Shown one piece after another: positions 1 through 13,171 of a DNA stretch of 64,000 bases. The notes beneath the pieces are model-generated. The model ran no database searches and was not told the origin of the DNA. It was given only the letters and a program-made list of their open reading frames with translations. The stretch spans positions 186,001-250,000 of the forward strand of contig NZ_FPAU01000004.1 of the NCBI RefSeq assembly GCF_900116535.1, given 5' to 3'. Numbering within the stretch: the stretch's first letter is position 1; each line of letters begins with the position of its first letter. Made by a program: the position numbers and the translations under genes. The DNA is from Kosakonia arachidis. GTDB lineage: Bacteria; Pseudomonadota; Gammaproteobacteria; Enterobacterales; Enterobacteriaceae.

Positions 1-871
1 GGTGTTCTATCTGATGACAGCCGATGGTGTGCAGCGTGGCGGCGGTAGCATCCCACTGAGTGAGCGGCGCGTCGGCACGTTCTGCCAGCACCGCCCGTTC
101 AATATCGGCGTAATCATAACCGTTAAGGCTCAGCAGATTCAGCGCGCTTTGCAACGGCGGTAGCGATGGGTTGAAGGCGGCATTTTCGGCATACCGACCG
201 CTGAAAATCTGCCCGCCACGACACAAGATGGCCACGCCGGCAGGTGAATTGGTATAAGGTGCGTGGCTCTGGTTCGCTGCGATAATTGCAGCCTGCGCCA
301 GTTCATCGCCGTCCGGCAGGAAACCGTGATTGGCGGTATCCATCAGCAGCGTTTTTATCTCAAGATCTTTCGGACCAAACGCATCCGGCAGGTAATGGCC
401 CAGCGTATATGGCGCGCGACCTGGCAGATGAATATGCAGATCCAGCCCGCTGTTTAGCTCATTCATAAACTGGCGACAGTGACCGCAGGGGGTGTAGTTC
501 ACCGTTACGGCGGAGAGAGATTTTTCACCACGCAGCCAGGCATGGCTGATAGCGCTTTGCTCGGCGTGCACGGATTGTTGCAGGGTGCTGCCAGCAAACT
601 CCATATTCGCGCCGAAATACCAGGTTCCGCTGATACCGCGCGCAATAGCGCCAACATTGAAGTGAGAGAGGTCAGTGCGGGCACAGGCGGCGGCGAGCGG
701 CAGTAGCGCAAAAGCCAGTGCATCTTCGTCCAACCCACTCGACCGCTGCAATGTCGCCACCTGCTCTGCGCTCAGCATGGCAGGAAAGTGATCATCCGCC
801 AGAAGAGGAGCCAGCGCAGTTTGTAAATTCTCCGCAAGCCCGGAAAAAGCAGTGTGAAAACGTGAATGCAT
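1..871 (-). CDS. cdd: cytidine deaminase, 3' end cut by window edge
   Basis: Cytidine deaminase converts cytidine and deoxycytidine to uridine and deoxyuridine in cytoplasmic pyrimidine salvage. Reading from the ATG at 871, the zinc-site residues fall at His102/Glu104 (HAE) and Cys129/Cys132 (PCGHC), the same numbering as the 294-residue E. coli enzyme. The frame is open to base 1, giving about 290 codons, so only the last few residues and the stop are outside the window. The C-terminal half is the usual degenerate second deaminase domain. The gene follows yohJ-yohK on the same strand with about 130 bp between, as in E. coli, and may be partly co-transcribed or have its own promoter there. 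Identity is very secure. Confidence 0.97.
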   Translation of the reverse strand, partial: MHSRFHTAFSGLAENLQTALAPLLADDHFPAMLSAEQVATLQRSSGLDEDALAFALLPLAAACARTDLSHFNVGAIARGISGTWYFGANMEFAGSTLQQSVHAEQSAISHAWLRGEKSLSAVTVNYTPCGHCRQFMNELNSGLDLHIHLPGRAPYTLGHYLPDAFGPKDLEIKTLLMDTANHGFLPDGDELAQAAIIAANQSHAPYTNSPAGVAILCRGGQIFSGRYAENAAFNPSLPPLQSALNLLSLNGYDYADIERAVLAERADAPLTQWDATAATLHTIGCHQIEH

Positions 872-1000
872 AACGGTGCCTCATAACAGTGTTTTGGAAT
901 CGTAGTTTACGGGGCTAAGTGCCCCTTATGTGTGATTCACTTCACACTGTATATGCAACTTATGAAACCCAAATAAGAAATGCGCGACGAATCGCAACTT

Positions 1001-1696
1001 TCAGCCGAACACAGCCAGAATCACCGGGAACAGGAATGGTGCGACCAGCGAGGTAATGATCCCGCAAATCACCAGCGCCAGGGAACCGAATGCTCCTTCC
1101 TGATAATCCAGCTCCGCACAACGCGCAGTGCCCAGCGCATGCGAAGCCGTTCCCATTGCCAGTCCACGGGCAGATTTGGTATGAATATGCATAATATTCA
1201 ACACGGTGTGTCCAAAGACCGCGCCTAATATGCCCACAAAGATAACGCAAACTGCGCTGATTGCCGGGATACCGCCAATACTGCCGCCTACCGCCATTGC
1301 AATGGGTGTGGTGACCGATTTTGGTAATACCGACGCGGCAATTTGCGGTGTTGCCCCCATCAGCAACGCAATTGCTGCACCGGAGGTCATCGCCACCAGG
1401 CTGCCAATAAAACAGATGGTGATTATCGATTTCCAGCGTGCGCGGATCTGGTGCAACTGTTCATACAAGGGGAAGGCCAGCGCCACGACCGCCGGTTGCA
1501 GCAGATCGTTCAGAACTTTACTGCCCTTAAAATAGTGATCGTAAGGTGTACGGGTGACTAACAGGATGGGGATAATTACCACCATCGCCACCAGTAACGG
1601 GTTGAGCAGCGGCATTTTAAACCGTGCGGCGAGTTTGCGCGCGGCAAAAAAGACCACCAGCGTCAGGGGTAATGACCACCAGATATACGTCATCAT
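1001..1696 (-). CDS. yohK: LrgB/CidB-family inner membrane protein YohK
   Basis: This is a 231-residue multi-span membrane protein of the LrgB family and the partner of YohJ. Family relatives (LrgAB/CidAB) are holin-like proteins linked to murein hydrolase control or small organic acid export. The precise E. coli role is not settled. Visible are several hydrophobic helices and the conserved stretch around [15 protein letters not shown] and SHALGTARC. The start codon overlaps the yohJ stop by 4 bp (ATGA), a mark of translational coupling. Length and order match E. coli. Confidence 0.93.
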   Translation of the reverse strand: MMTYIWWSLPLTLVVFFAARKLAARFKMPLLNPLLVAMVVIIPILLVTRTPYDHYFKGSKVLNDLLQPAVVALAFPLYEQLHQIRARWKSIITICFIGSLVAMTSGAAIALLMGATPQIAASVLPKSVTTPIAMAVGGSIGGIPAISAVCVIFVGILGAVFGHTVLNIMHIHTKSARGLAMGTASHALGTARCAELDYQEGAFGSLALVICGIITSLVAPFLFPVILAVFG

Positions 1697-2091
1697 TCTT
1701 TGCTACCTTTTTGTCCTGAGACTTTACGTTCGCCGTGTATCAGATGGGTACTCCAACTCACTACCAAAAAAGCAATCGCTGTACTGATCGTGCAGGAGAC
1801 AATAATCGGCCCAAACTGCGCCCGCAGCAGGTCGTAATATTGCATGACACCTACGCCAATCGGCACAAACAGCAGCGCCATATAACGGATCAACAGGAAG
1901 CAGCCTGGATTAACCCATTTTGCCGGAAGGATTTGCAGCGCCAGCAGCACAAACATAATCAGCATGCCAATGATACTGCCAGGGATGGTGATCGGCAGCA
2001 GCGAAGCCAGCCAGATGCCCGCGTATAAACAGGCGTAAATCAGTACGAAAGCGCGAAGATACTGCCAGATAATATTCAATGATTTGCTCAT
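1693..2091 (-). CDS. yohJ: LrgA/CidA-family inner membrane protein YohJ
   Basis: YohJ is the small holin-like LrgA/CidA-family partner of YohK. I start it at the ATG at 2091 ([15 protein letters not shown]). That gives 132 residues, the E. coli length, and an N-terminus matching the E. coli protein. An upstream in-frame ATG at 2127 would add 12 residues with no family counterpart. Four hydrophobic segments are visible (about residues 7-28, 31-50, 62-82 and 90-113). It is the first gene of the yohJ-yohK pair and diverges from dusC across about 230 bp. Confidence 0.93.
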   Translation of the reverse strand: MSKSLNIIWQYLRAFVLIYACLYAGIWLASLLPITIPGSIIGMLIMFVLLALQILPAKWVNPGCFLLIRYMALLFVPIGVGVMQYYDLLRAQFGPIIVSCTISTAIAFLVVSWSTHLIHGERKVSGQKGSKE

Positions 2092-2319
2092 GGTGAAAGC
2101 CCTTGCTGAAACGCATTCATCATACAATTAAAGCTTAAAACGTGCTACTGATCACATCATGAATTGTGAGCATACCAAACATTCCATTTGGGAACGTTAT
2201 GCATTCCCACAAGATTTGCTGTATGAACCCGCTCAGTGTAGTTCCCCCGTGCGATAAAGGCTCTTTCCTCGCTGCTACGGAGACGCTACTATGGCGCCTC
2301 ATTTTTCCCGGGGTGATCT

Positions 2320-3267
2320 ATGCGTGTCTTACTGGCGCCGATGGAAGGTGTGCTCGATTCTCTGGTGCGCGAGCTGCTGACCGAGGTTAACGATTACGAT
2401 CTGTGCATTACTGAGTTTTTGCGCGTGGTTGATCAACTGCTGCCGGTAAAATCGTTTCACAAGATCTGCCCGGAGTTACACCGGCAAAGCCGTACCCCTT
2501 CCGGAACCTTGGTTCGCGTGCAGTTACTCGGGCAGTATCCCGAGTGGCTGGCGGAAAATGCGGCACGGGCGGTGGAACTTGGCTCGTGGGGGGTTGATCT
2601 TAATTGTGGCTGCCCGTCAAAACTGGTCAACGGCAGCGGCGGCGGTGCAACCTTGTTGAAAGATCCCGAGCTGATTTACCGGGGCGCAAAAGCGATGCGC
2701 GACGCCGTCCCATCGCATCTGCCAGTGACGGTAAAAGTGCGTCTCGGTTGGGATAGCACTACCCGGCAGTTCGAAATCGCTGATGCGGTCCAGCAGGCGG
2801 GCGCAACGGAACTGGCGATACATGGGCGCACCAAAGAGGACGGTTATAAAGCGGAGTGCATCAATTGGCAGGCGATTGGCGAGATCCGCCAGCGTCTGTC
2901 AATTCCGGTTATTGCCAACGGTGAGATATGGGACTGGAAAAGTGCTCAGGCATGTATGGCGGCTACCGGCTGTGATGCGGTGATGATTGGCCGCGGTGCG
3001 CTGAATGTGCCAAACCTGAGCCGGGTGGTGAAATACAATGAACCGCGTATGCCATGGCCTGAGGTGGTGGCTCTGCTGGCGAAATATTCGCGTCTGGAAA
3101 AGCAGGGCGATACCGGTTTATATCATGTGGCGCGTATTAAACAGTGGCTGGGTTATTTGCGCAAAGAATATAACGAAGCCAGTGATTTGTTCGCCGAAAT
3201 TCGTAGCTATAAAACGTCGGAAGAGATAGCGGCGGCAATTTTGCGTGTTAAGCTGAATCCACAATAA
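2320..3267 (+). CDS. dusC: tRNA-dihydrouridine(16) synthase DusC
   Basis: DusC is an FMN- and NADPH-dependent enzyme that reduces U16 of tRNA to dihydrouridine. The 315-residue frame begins [11 protein letters not shown] and carries the catalytic cysteine at residue 98 in NCGCPS. It also has the substrate and phosphate-binding elements HGRTKEDGY and VIANGEIWD, and [12 protein letters not shown] near the FMN phosphate. Size matches E. coli DusC. It is monocistronic here. Downstream, where E. coli has mdtQ, there is AT-rich debris and then a bgl operon. Confidence 0.96.
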   Translation: MRVLLAPMEGVLDSLVRELLTEVNDYDLCITEFLRVVDQLLPVKSFHKICPELHRQSRTPSGTLVRVQLLGQYPEWLAENAARAVELGSWGVDLNCGCPSKLVNGSGGGATLLKDPELIYRGAKAMRDAVPSHLPVTVKVRLGWDSTTRQFEIADAVQQAGATELAIHGRTKEDGYKAECINWQAIGEIRQRLSIPVIANGEIWDWKSAQACMAATGCDAVMIGRGALNVPNLSRVVKYNEPRMPWPEVVALLAKYSRLEKQGDTGLYHVARIKQWLGYLRKEYNEASDLFAEIRSYKTSEEIAAAILRVKLNPQ

Positions 3268-3385
3268 TGTAATAATTATGTCAGCACTTGATTTATGCGT
3301 TAGCTGAATCACGTTTTTCCTTTATTCATAAGATAGCTTCTGGATTATTTAAAATCAGAGTGCTATTTCTGTTTGCACAATATCA

Positions 3386-3458
3386 GAATTGTTACTTTTA
3401 TACAGGCAAAACCTAAATTTACAGGAAGCGTTATGGCGAATTCTGGATTTTGTTTTTT
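3386..3458 (+). promoter_or_regulatory. degenerate third RAT antiterminator element with imperfect terminator
   Basis: Bases 3386-3414 keep the two conserved blocks of a BglG-type ribonucleic antiterminator (ATTGTTACT and CAGGCAAAACCT) seen in the intact copies at 4151 and 5079. The loop between them has drifted. An imperfect stem, AAAACC(TAAATT) against AATTCTGGATTTT, follows and ends in GTTTTTT at 3452-3458, as a terminator overlapping the RAT should. No intact gene follows, so this looks like the control element of a lost bgl-operon gene. The identification rests on motif similarity and position. Confidence 0.6.
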
Positions 3459-3571
3459 ATCTGGTATATTAATGGAATAACTAACTTACTCTTTTAAATT
3501 AATTTATTCATTTGTCACCGACATTGGCATCAGTTCGATAGCTATTCAGTGGTCAGTAATATAATAATAGT

Positions 3572-4100
3572 ATGCATATCATGGCTCTTTTAAAATTATT
3601 ACTCCTTTTTACGCTGGCAGGTTATCAATATCACAATATTGAATCGGGTATTGGTTGGTTAAAAACCAGGTCCTTCTGGAATAATGGCCCGGGAGGTTTT
3701 ACTGGCATTTTGGGAAAAATACCCGAGGCGCATTTTATCGTCCGGGGGATATTTCGCCGGGACGCCGTGACGCCTCAAAGGTTTTTCGCTGTTTGCCGGA
3801 ACAGGTCCCGGCTACGGCTGGAAATTGAACAATGGAAAACCGTGGCTTGCCGAAGATAAACGCACTTTTCATCGCGCGAAAGGCATCGGCGGCGCGGTTT
3901 CCGTGGAATACAAATTTGGTCTGCTTAACTAAAAAGGAGTGTAGCCATGAAAAAAACAGTGATGGTATTGTCGGCAACGGCGCAGGCAGCGCCTGGCGTA
4001 CATGCGGCGAAAGGGTATGACGTCTGGATGGTGGCCCTGCGACGAATCAGAGCGGTATCGGTTCGGCGATCACCTTTAAATCGAACAAGATCACAATTTT
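3572..4100 (+). pseudogene. gene debris before the bgl operon, unrecognised
   Basis: Several short frames in this AT-rich stretch look like remnants of real proteins rather than random sequence, but none is complete. A frame ending at about 3931 reads GFSLFAGTGPGYGWKLNNGKPW and continues to VEYKFGLLN before its stop. It is immediately followed by a good Shine-Dalgarno sequence (aaaggag) and an ATG at 3948 giving a signal-peptide-like MKKTVMVLSATAQA. That second frame then shifts at about 4030 into a frame reading ATNQSGIGSAITFKSNKIT. I do not recognise either product. The rest of 3268-3571 holds only the degenerate RAT element. Confidence 0.4.
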
Positions 4101-4150
4101 AATCTCCCGGCATGTTTTTTATCGTTGGGAAACTGGTAGAGTCAGCACCT

Positions 4151-8455
<4,305 letters not shown>

Positions 8456-8465
8456 AGTAATGCAA

Positions 8466-8492
8466 ACGGGCCCGCTAACGGGCCTGATTTTT
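8466..8492 (+). terminator. intrinsic terminator of the bglGFB operon
   Basis: A GC stem (GGCCCG at 8469-8474, CGGGCC at 8479-8484) is followed by TGATTTTT. It overlaps the end of the convergent LysR gene by two bases. Confidence 0.8.
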
Positions 8493-9405
8493 ACCCGATC
8501 AGATGGCGGACAAACTCTTTCAGCCACATCACCGCCGGGTCACTGCTGTGACGCTGGTGCCACAGTAGCGCCACTTCGACCGGTTCTGCATCCAGCGGCA
8601 GCGGGCTTGCCAGCAAACCGCGCGTTCTCTGCCACTCTGTCGCCAGCCCGGCGGGTACGGTCGCCAGCGCTGGCATCGTTTCCAGCAGACCAGGCAGGGC
8701 GGCAAAATGCGGTGTGGTGTAATGCACACGGCGCTGATGACCGGTTTTTGCCAGCAGCGTATCGAAATGGCTGCTGGTTGCCTCGCGGTAACTGACCATC
8801 AAATGGGGATGAGCGGCAAACGTGTCGACATCCAGCGGCGCGCTGAGCGTCAGTTGTTGCGGGTGCCAGAGCGTGACAAATGACATGGTGGTCAGCACCT
8901 CACGTTCAAGCCAGCGCGCCCCGGCGGTGGCAACGCTGATCGCCATATCCATCTCGCCGCCTTCGAGCCGCGTGGCATCGCTGAAAGGATCGCTGGCCAC
9001 TACGTTCAGACGCATGCCAGGAGCCGCCTGCTGAAGTGCCGGGATCAGATGCGGCATCAGCCACATTTCTACCCAGTCGGCCATACCGAGCGTCAGCGTG
9101 ACGTTCACCGTTTTCACATCAAACGCCACTTGATGAAACAGCGCACTCTGCAACTGTTCCAGCAGCGGCAGCAACTTACTGTGCAGCTCTTCCGCTCGAT
9201 CTGTAGGTTGCATGCGATGGCCGCTACGGATAAACAGCGGATCGTCAAACAGGGTGCGTAGACGCGACAGCACACCGCTCACTGCGGGCTGGCCCAAATG
9301 TAGTTTATCCGCCGCAGCGGAGACGCTCTGTTCGCGAAACAGTACGGCAAAGGCGATCAGCAGGTTCAGATCGATTTTACGGAAATCATTTTCTTTGATA
9401 GTCAT
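8491..9405 (-). CDS. LysR-type transcriptional regulator
   Basis: This is a DNA-binding regulator of the LysR family with 304 residues. The start at 9405 (MTIKENDFRKIDLNLL) is favoured by a GGAGA five bases upstream on its strand. The N-terminal winged helix-turn-helix is clear (AFAVLFREQSVSAAADKLH, then QPAVSGVLSRLR, FDDPLFIRSG). The rest is the effector-binding domain. It diverges from a secreted metallo-hydrolase with 73 bp between, the usual LysR target arrangement, so it probably controls that gene. I cannot name the effector or an orthologue. The pair has no counterpart at this place in E. coli K-12. Confidence 0.9.
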   Translation of the reverse strand: MTIKENDFRKIDLNLLIAFAVLFREQSVSAAADKLHLGQPAVSGVLSRLRTLFDDPLFIRSGHRMQPTDRAEELHSKLLPLLEQLQSALFHQVAFDVKTVNVTLTLGMADWVEMWLMPHLIPALQQAAPGMRLNVVASDPFSDATRLEGGEMDMAISVATAGARWLEREVLTTMSFVTLWHPQQLTLSAPLDVDTFAAHPHLMVSYREATSSHFDTLLAKTGHQRRVHYTTPHFAALPGLLETMPALATVPAGLATEWQRTRGLLASPLPLDAEPVEVALLWHQRHSSDPAVMWLKEFVRHLIG

Positions 9406-9411
9406 TATCTC

Positions 9412-9425
9412 TCCAATCAATTGGA
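9412..9425. promoter_or_regulatory. candidate LysR operator between divergent genes
   Basis: TCCAAT-CA-ATTGGA is a perfect 6-bp inverted repeat placed directly upstream of the LysR start, overlapping its ribosome binding site. It lies 54 bp before the divergent hydrolase. It is a plausible autoregulatory site by position. No second copy was found to support a consensus. Confidence 0.35.
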
Positions 9426-9478
9426 TCGATAATAGTGCTGACGGAATACTGTTGCAATGAAAACAACAGGAGAAAGTG

Positions 9479-10435
9479 ATGAAACATTATCCTCTGCTCA
9501 TGGCGCTGGTGGGCGCAACGATGATCTTCAGCGCCCACGCAGCGCAACCACCCAGTACGCATCAGGCGCAGGCACCGGGATATTACCGGATGGCGATGGG
9601 CGACTGGCAAATCACCGCTGTTTCCGACGGCACGGTCGCGGTGCCGTTTGACAAGCTGCTCACGCATATTTCGCCCGCAAGGCTGCAATTACAGATGGCG
9701 AAAGCCAACCTGGCGGTTCACGGCGAAACGTCAATCAACGCCTTTGTCATTAATACCGGTAAGCAGTTGATTCTGGTTGATACTGGCGCAGGGCCGCTGT
9801 TTGGCGATGCGGGCGGGCATCTTCCGGATAACTTGCGGGCGGCTGGCATTGATCCCGATGCGATTGATACGGTGCTGCTGACTCACATTCATGCCGATCA
9901 CTCTGGCGGCGTTCAGCGCGACGGCAAGCTGGTGTTTCGCAATGCCACGGTGCGGGTCGATCAGCGCGACGTGGATTTCTGGCTCAACCCGGCACATATG
10001 AAAGAAGTTGAAGAGAGCCAGCGTCATACCTTTGCAGAATCCGAACGCTCGCTGCGACCGGTGATCGATGCCGGTAAACTCAGTCCGTTCCGCGCACCCA
10101 CGGAGATCATTCCCGGTATTGACGCAGTACCCGCGCCAGGGCATACGCCGGGCAGCGTGATATATCGTGTCACCCACGGCGGTAAGACACTGATGCTCTG
10201 GGGCGACATTATCCATGCGCATCCGGTGCAGCTACCGGACCCCGGCGTGGCGATCCATTTTGATGTCAACCAGCAGCAGGCCATTGCCACGCGCCAGAAA
10301 GTGCTGGCGCAGGTTGCCCGCGAAGGAGACTGGATTGCCGCCGCACATATTGCATTTCCTGGCATTGGCAAAGTGATAAAAGCCGATAAAGGCTACCGCT
10401 GGGTGCCGATTAACTACAGTGCGCAGGGGAATTAA
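9479..10435 (+). CDS. periplasmic MBL-fold metallo-hydrolase
   Basis: This is a 318-residue metallo-beta-lactamase-fold hydrolase with an N-terminal signal peptide (MKHYPLLMALVGATMIFSAHA, cleavage likely after AHA), hence probably periplasmic. The metal-binding motif THIHADHSG is at about residues 139-147. Further ligands are likely in PGHTPGS and in LMLWGDIIH. The fold is shared by lactonases, glyoxalases and aryl hydrolases, so the substrate cannot be assigned. The ATG at 9479 has AGGAGA at a proper distance; the GTG three bases earlier is less likely. It is controlled, presumably, by the divergent LysR gene. A stem-loop follows at 10450-10476. Confidence 0.88.
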   Translation: MKHYPLLMALVGATMIFSAHAAQPPSTHQAQAPGYYRMAMGDWQITAVSDGTVAVPFDKLLTHISPARLQLQMAKANLAVHGETSINAFVINTGKQLILVDTGAGPLFGDAGGHLPDNLRAAGIDPDAIDTVLLTHIHADHSGGVQRDGKLVFRNATVRVDQRDVDFWLNPAHMKEVEESQRHTFAESERSLRPVIDAGKLSPFRAPTEIIPGIDAVPAPGHTPGSVIYRVTHGGKTLMLWGDIIHAHPVQLPDPGVAIHFDVNQQQAIATRQKVLAQVAREGDWIAAAHIAFPGIGKVIKADKGYRWVPINYSAQGN

Positions 10436-10449
10436 TCTGGCGGATGGCG

Positions 10450-10476
10450 CTGCACTTCAGGTTGGCTGAAGTGCAG
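10450..10476. terminator. stem-loop after the MBL-fold gene
   Basis: An 11-bp perfect stem, CTGCACTTCAG / CTGAAGTGCAG with a GTTGG loop, lies between the convergent MBL gene and yohP. There is no T run on either side, so it may be a transcript-end hairpin rather than a strict intrinsic terminator. Confidence 0.5.
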
Positions 10477-10493
10477 TCACCACCCGGTCAGCA

Positions 10494-10580
10494 TTAAAAA
10501 ATCATTTTAAACACGCCTGTCACCACCAGCAGACCAATCAGAAAGATAATCAGGATCACCCAAAGTAAAATCTTCAACAT
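10494..10580 (-). CDS. yohP: small membrane protein YohP
   Basis: This is a 28-residue single-span inner membrane peptide. It reads MLKILLWVILIIF... and ends GVFKMIF, almost the same as the 27-residue E. coli YohP. In E. coli, YohP is known for membrane targeting of its mRNA and for SRP-dependent insertion; its cellular role is unclear. A purine-rich stretch (GGACGTTAAAA) precedes the ATG. It diverges from yohF as in E. coli. The match over nearly the whole peptide makes the call secure despite its length. Confidence 0.9.
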   Translation of the reverse strand: MLKILLWVILIIFLIGLLVVTGVFKMIF

Positions 10581-10683
10581 TTTTAACGTCCTTCATGCAT
10601 ACGGAAGTACAAAGCTTAGATAAACTGCTGCATTTTTGCCTTTTTTCTATACTTAATGATTTGCAATCACCGGAGGGCGAACG

Positions 10684-11454
10684 ATGACTGTTACCCATGT
10701 TGCTGTAATCACTGCCGCAGATTCCGGTATCGGCAAGCAATGTGCGCTGATGCTGGCAGAACAGGGCTTTGATATTGGTATTACCTGGCATTCAGATGAA
10801 AAGGGCGCGCAAGAGACGGCGCGGCAGGTACAGGCTTTCGGACGAAGGGCGGAAACTATCCAGCTCGATCTTAGCCAGTTGCCAGAAGGCGCGCAGGCGA
10901 TACAAACGCTGATTTCCCGTTTCGGACGCATCGATGTGTTGGTCAATAATGCTGGCGCGATGAGCAAAGCGCCTTTCCTGGAGGTGACGTTCGAAGACTG
11001 GCGCAGCATTTTTACCGTCGATGTCGACGGCGCGTTTCTCTGTGCGCAAATTGCGGCGCGGCAAATGGTGGCACAGGGGCAAGGCGGACGCATCATTAAC
11101 ATCACATCGGTGCATGAGCATACACCACTGCCGGAGGCAAGTGCCTACACGGCTGCGAAACATGCGCTCGGCGGATTAACCCAGTCGATGGCGTTGGAAC
11201 TGGTTGAACACCACATTCTCGTCAATGCGGTTGCGCCTGGCGCGATAGCCACGCCGATGAATAACATGCGCGATGATGATGCTAAACCCGGTTCGATGCC
11301 GAATATTCCGCTGGGCCGGCCCGGCACCACCAAAGAGATAGCCAGCATGGTGGCCTGGCTCTGTTCAGAGCACGCCAGTTATACCACCGGGCAGTCGTTT
11401 ATTATCGACGGCGGATTTATGCTCGCTAACCCGCAGTTCAAACCTAAAGCTTAG
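10684..11454 (+). CDS. yohF: SDR-family oxidoreductase YohF
   Basis: This 256-residue short-chain dehydrogenase/reductase has the cofactor motif TAADSGIGKQCA near residues 10-21. The NNAGA structural motif follows, then the catalytic Ser (ITSVHEH) and the YTAAKHA Tyr/Lys pair. The C-terminal TTGQSFIIDGGF is typical. The substrate in E. coli is not firmly established. The last base of its TAG stop is also the first base of the MITE that follows. Confidence 0.95.
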   Translation: MTVTHVAVITAADSGIGKQCALMLAEQGFDIGITWHSDEKGAQETARQVQAFGRRAETIQLDLSQLPEGAQAIQTLISRFGRIDVLVNNAGAMSKAPFLEVTFEDWRSIFTVDVDGAFLCAQIAARQMVAQGQGGRIINITSVHEHTPLPEASAYTAAKHALGGLTQSMALELVEHHILVNAVAPGAIATPMNNMRDDDAKPGSMPNIPLGRPGTTKEIASMVAWLCSEHASYTTGQSFIIDGGFMLANPQFKPKA

Positions 11455-11660
11455 AGCCTATCCCATTAGGCTATTTTATTTGCCATTTTGGTGCCGGGCA
11501 GTGCTCACACAAAATGTGTTGGCATTTTGAACGCCGCTTGCGGCGGCCCTTTAGGGCGAGCGAAGCGAGTCATCCTCACGTACCGCATGTACGCTGCGGT
11601 TGTTGCGCGCTGTCCGTGTCCAAACTGACGGCAACACTATACGCTTACTGGGATAGGCTC
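11454..11660. repeat. 207-bp MITE with 12-bp terminal inverted repeats and TTA target duplication
   Basis: The element begins GAGCCTATCCCA and ends TGGGATAGGCTC, a perfect 12-bp terminal inverted repeat. It is flanked by TTA on both sides (11451-11453 and 11661-11663), a 3-bp target duplication. There is no reading frame for a transposase. The interior has palindromic GC-rich blocks (CGCCGCTTGCGGCGG). Ends and TNA-type duplication resemble those of IS5-superfamily elements, so it may be mobilised in trans by such a transposase; that is an inference. The TTA copies supply bases of the stop codons of both yohF and yohD. Confidence 0.8.
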
Positions 11661-12245
11661 TTAATCGTGCTTTGCGCTGTTCTGGTGCTTCTTACGACGG
11701 TGCCGGAACCACCAGCGCAGACAAACCACCAGCGCGATAGCGATAAGCAGCCAAATCCAGCGTTTTACATGCTGGTCGAACTGATGCAGCCACGGGCCAA
11801 TCACTTCTCCGCCAACATAGCCCAGCGTGGTGAACAGTAACGCCCAGACGATCGCGCCAAGAATATTCAGCGGCAGAAAAATTTTCGGACGCAGATGGCT
11901 GGTGCCAATCAGCAATGGGCCCACGATGCGAAAGCCATACATAAAGCGTGAACCAATCACAAACAGGTACGGATGGCGGCGGATCAGCGTTTGCGCTTGG
12001 TGAATTTTGTCACGATGATGTGAGAAGCGGCGCAGTATTTTCATGCCGTAACGGCGGCCAAGCAGATAGAGCAACTGGTCGCCAATCATGCCGCCCAGTG
12101 CCACGGAGACAACCACCAGCGAGAAGCGTAATAACCCCTGATGCGCTGCAACTCCGCCAAGCAGCGTGACGGTCTCACCTTCAGCAATACTGCCAATAAC
12201 CAGCGCGGCATAGCCATACTGGCTAATCAGTTCATTGATATCCAT
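11661..12245 (-). CDS. yohD: DedA-family inner membrane protein YohD
   Basis: This 194-residue DedA/SNARE-associated family protein is now linked in the family to lipid or undecaprenyl-phosphate scrambling. The N-terminal EGETVTLLGG contains the conserved acidic pair. GGMIGDQLLYLLGRRYG and the FVIGSRFMYGFRIVGPLLIG motif with conserved arginines follow. The C-terminus is basic (RRKKH). The stop codon is formed by the TTA duplicated at the MITE insertion. Size and sequence follow E. coli YohD (192 residues). Confidence 0.94.
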   Translation of the reverse strand: MDINELISQYGYAALVIGSIAEGETVTLLGGVAAHQGLLRFSLVVVSVALGGMIGDQLLYLLGRRYGMKILRRFSHHRDKIHQAQTLIRRHPYLFVIGSRFMYGFRIVGPLLIGTSHLRPKIFLPLNILGAIVWALLFTTLGYVGGEVIGPWLHQFDQHVKRWIWLLIAIALVVCLRWWFRHRRKKHQNSAKHD

Positions 12246-12414
12246 TAAAAAGAAGCCCTCCCGGTAAAACGCTTATAAGCATACACCCGACAGAGGGTTC
12301 TTGCCGGAAGGATACGTTGTTCTACAGCGCTATTTTTATGGCTGTACAAAAAATAATCACAAGAGTGAATTATACTTGCAGTGTCGTTTTTCGTGCTGTC
12401 AGAAGGGGGACGTT

Positions 12415-13002
12415 ATGAACCATGTCTGGGGATTGTTTTCCCATCCCGATCGTGAAATGAAGGTGATCAAAAGCGAAGACGAGACGGTTTCGCATCACTA
12501 CACTCACCACGTGCTGGTCATGGCGGCGGTACCGGTTATTTGTGCGTTTATTGGTACCACACAAATCGGCTGGAACTTCGGTGAGGAGAATGTGGTCAGG
12601 CTGTCGTTGTTTACTGGCTTCTACATGGCGGTACTCTTTTATGCGCTGATGCTGGTGGGAGTGGCTGTAATGGGCCGCGTCATCTGGTGGATGGCACGGG
12701 GCTACCCGCAGCGCCCAGGGCTTGAGCGCTGTATGGTGTTTGCCGGTTATGTTGCGACACCGCTGTTTCTGAGCGGTATTGTGGCGCTCTATCCGCTGGT
12801 ATGGCTGTGCGCGTTGGCGGGCACCACTGCACTGTTCTATACCGGTTATCTGCTCTATGTTGGTATTCCGACCTTCCTGAATATCAATAAAGAAGAGGGG
12901 CTGAGCTTCTCCAGTTCCACGCTGGCGATTGGCGTGCTGGTGCTGGAAGTGCTGCTGGCGCTAACGGTTATCCTCTGGGGTTACGGCTACCGCCTGTTTT
13001 GA
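12415..13002 (+). CDS. yohC: Yip1-family inner membrane protein YohC
   Basis: This 195-residue integral membrane protein of the Yip1 domain family has five hydrophobic segments (about 38-58, 66-90, 102-125, 130-150 and 170-192). The start at 12415 (MNHVWGLFSHPDREM) gives the E. coli length; upstream in-frame codons lack family support. An AGAAGGGGGA Shine-Dalgarno stretch lies just before it. The function is unknown. It stands alone between yohD and pbpG, followed by a strong hairpin. Confidence 0.93.
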   Translation: MNHVWGLFSHPDREMKVIKSEDETVSHHYTHHVLVMAAVPVICAFIGTTQIGWNFGEENVVRLSLFTGFYMAVLFYALMLVGVAVMGRVIWWMARGYPQRPGLERCMVFAGYVATPLFLSGIVALYPLVWLCALAGTTALFYTGYLLYVGIPTFLNINKEEGLSFSSSTLAIGVLVLEVLLALTVILWGYGYRLF

Positions 13003-13007
13003 TAAAA

Positions 13008-13037
13008 TGCATTGCTGGCGCAAATGCCAGCAATGCA
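13008..13037 (+). terminator. hairpin terminator after yohC
   Basis: A perfect 12-bp stem TGCATTGCTGGC / GCCAGCAATGCA with loop GCAAAT begins 6 bp after the yohC stop. The T run is weak (ATCTTC). Confidence 0.65.
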
Positions 13038-13171
13038 ATCTTCAGCAATCATTCTTCTGTGGCGACAACCCTGCATGGCGGCTATTATGCGCAGGCTAGC
13101 CTCATTATTTTCCTGATTAATGAAAGCGGTGTGCGTAATAACGTGCGTGAATAATTTTCAGAAGTCTCACC

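Noticed and set aside
3572-3859. 95-codon frame before the bgl operon as an intact gene
   Set aside because: It is one of several broken frames and lacks a ribosome site; kept as part of the debris entry.
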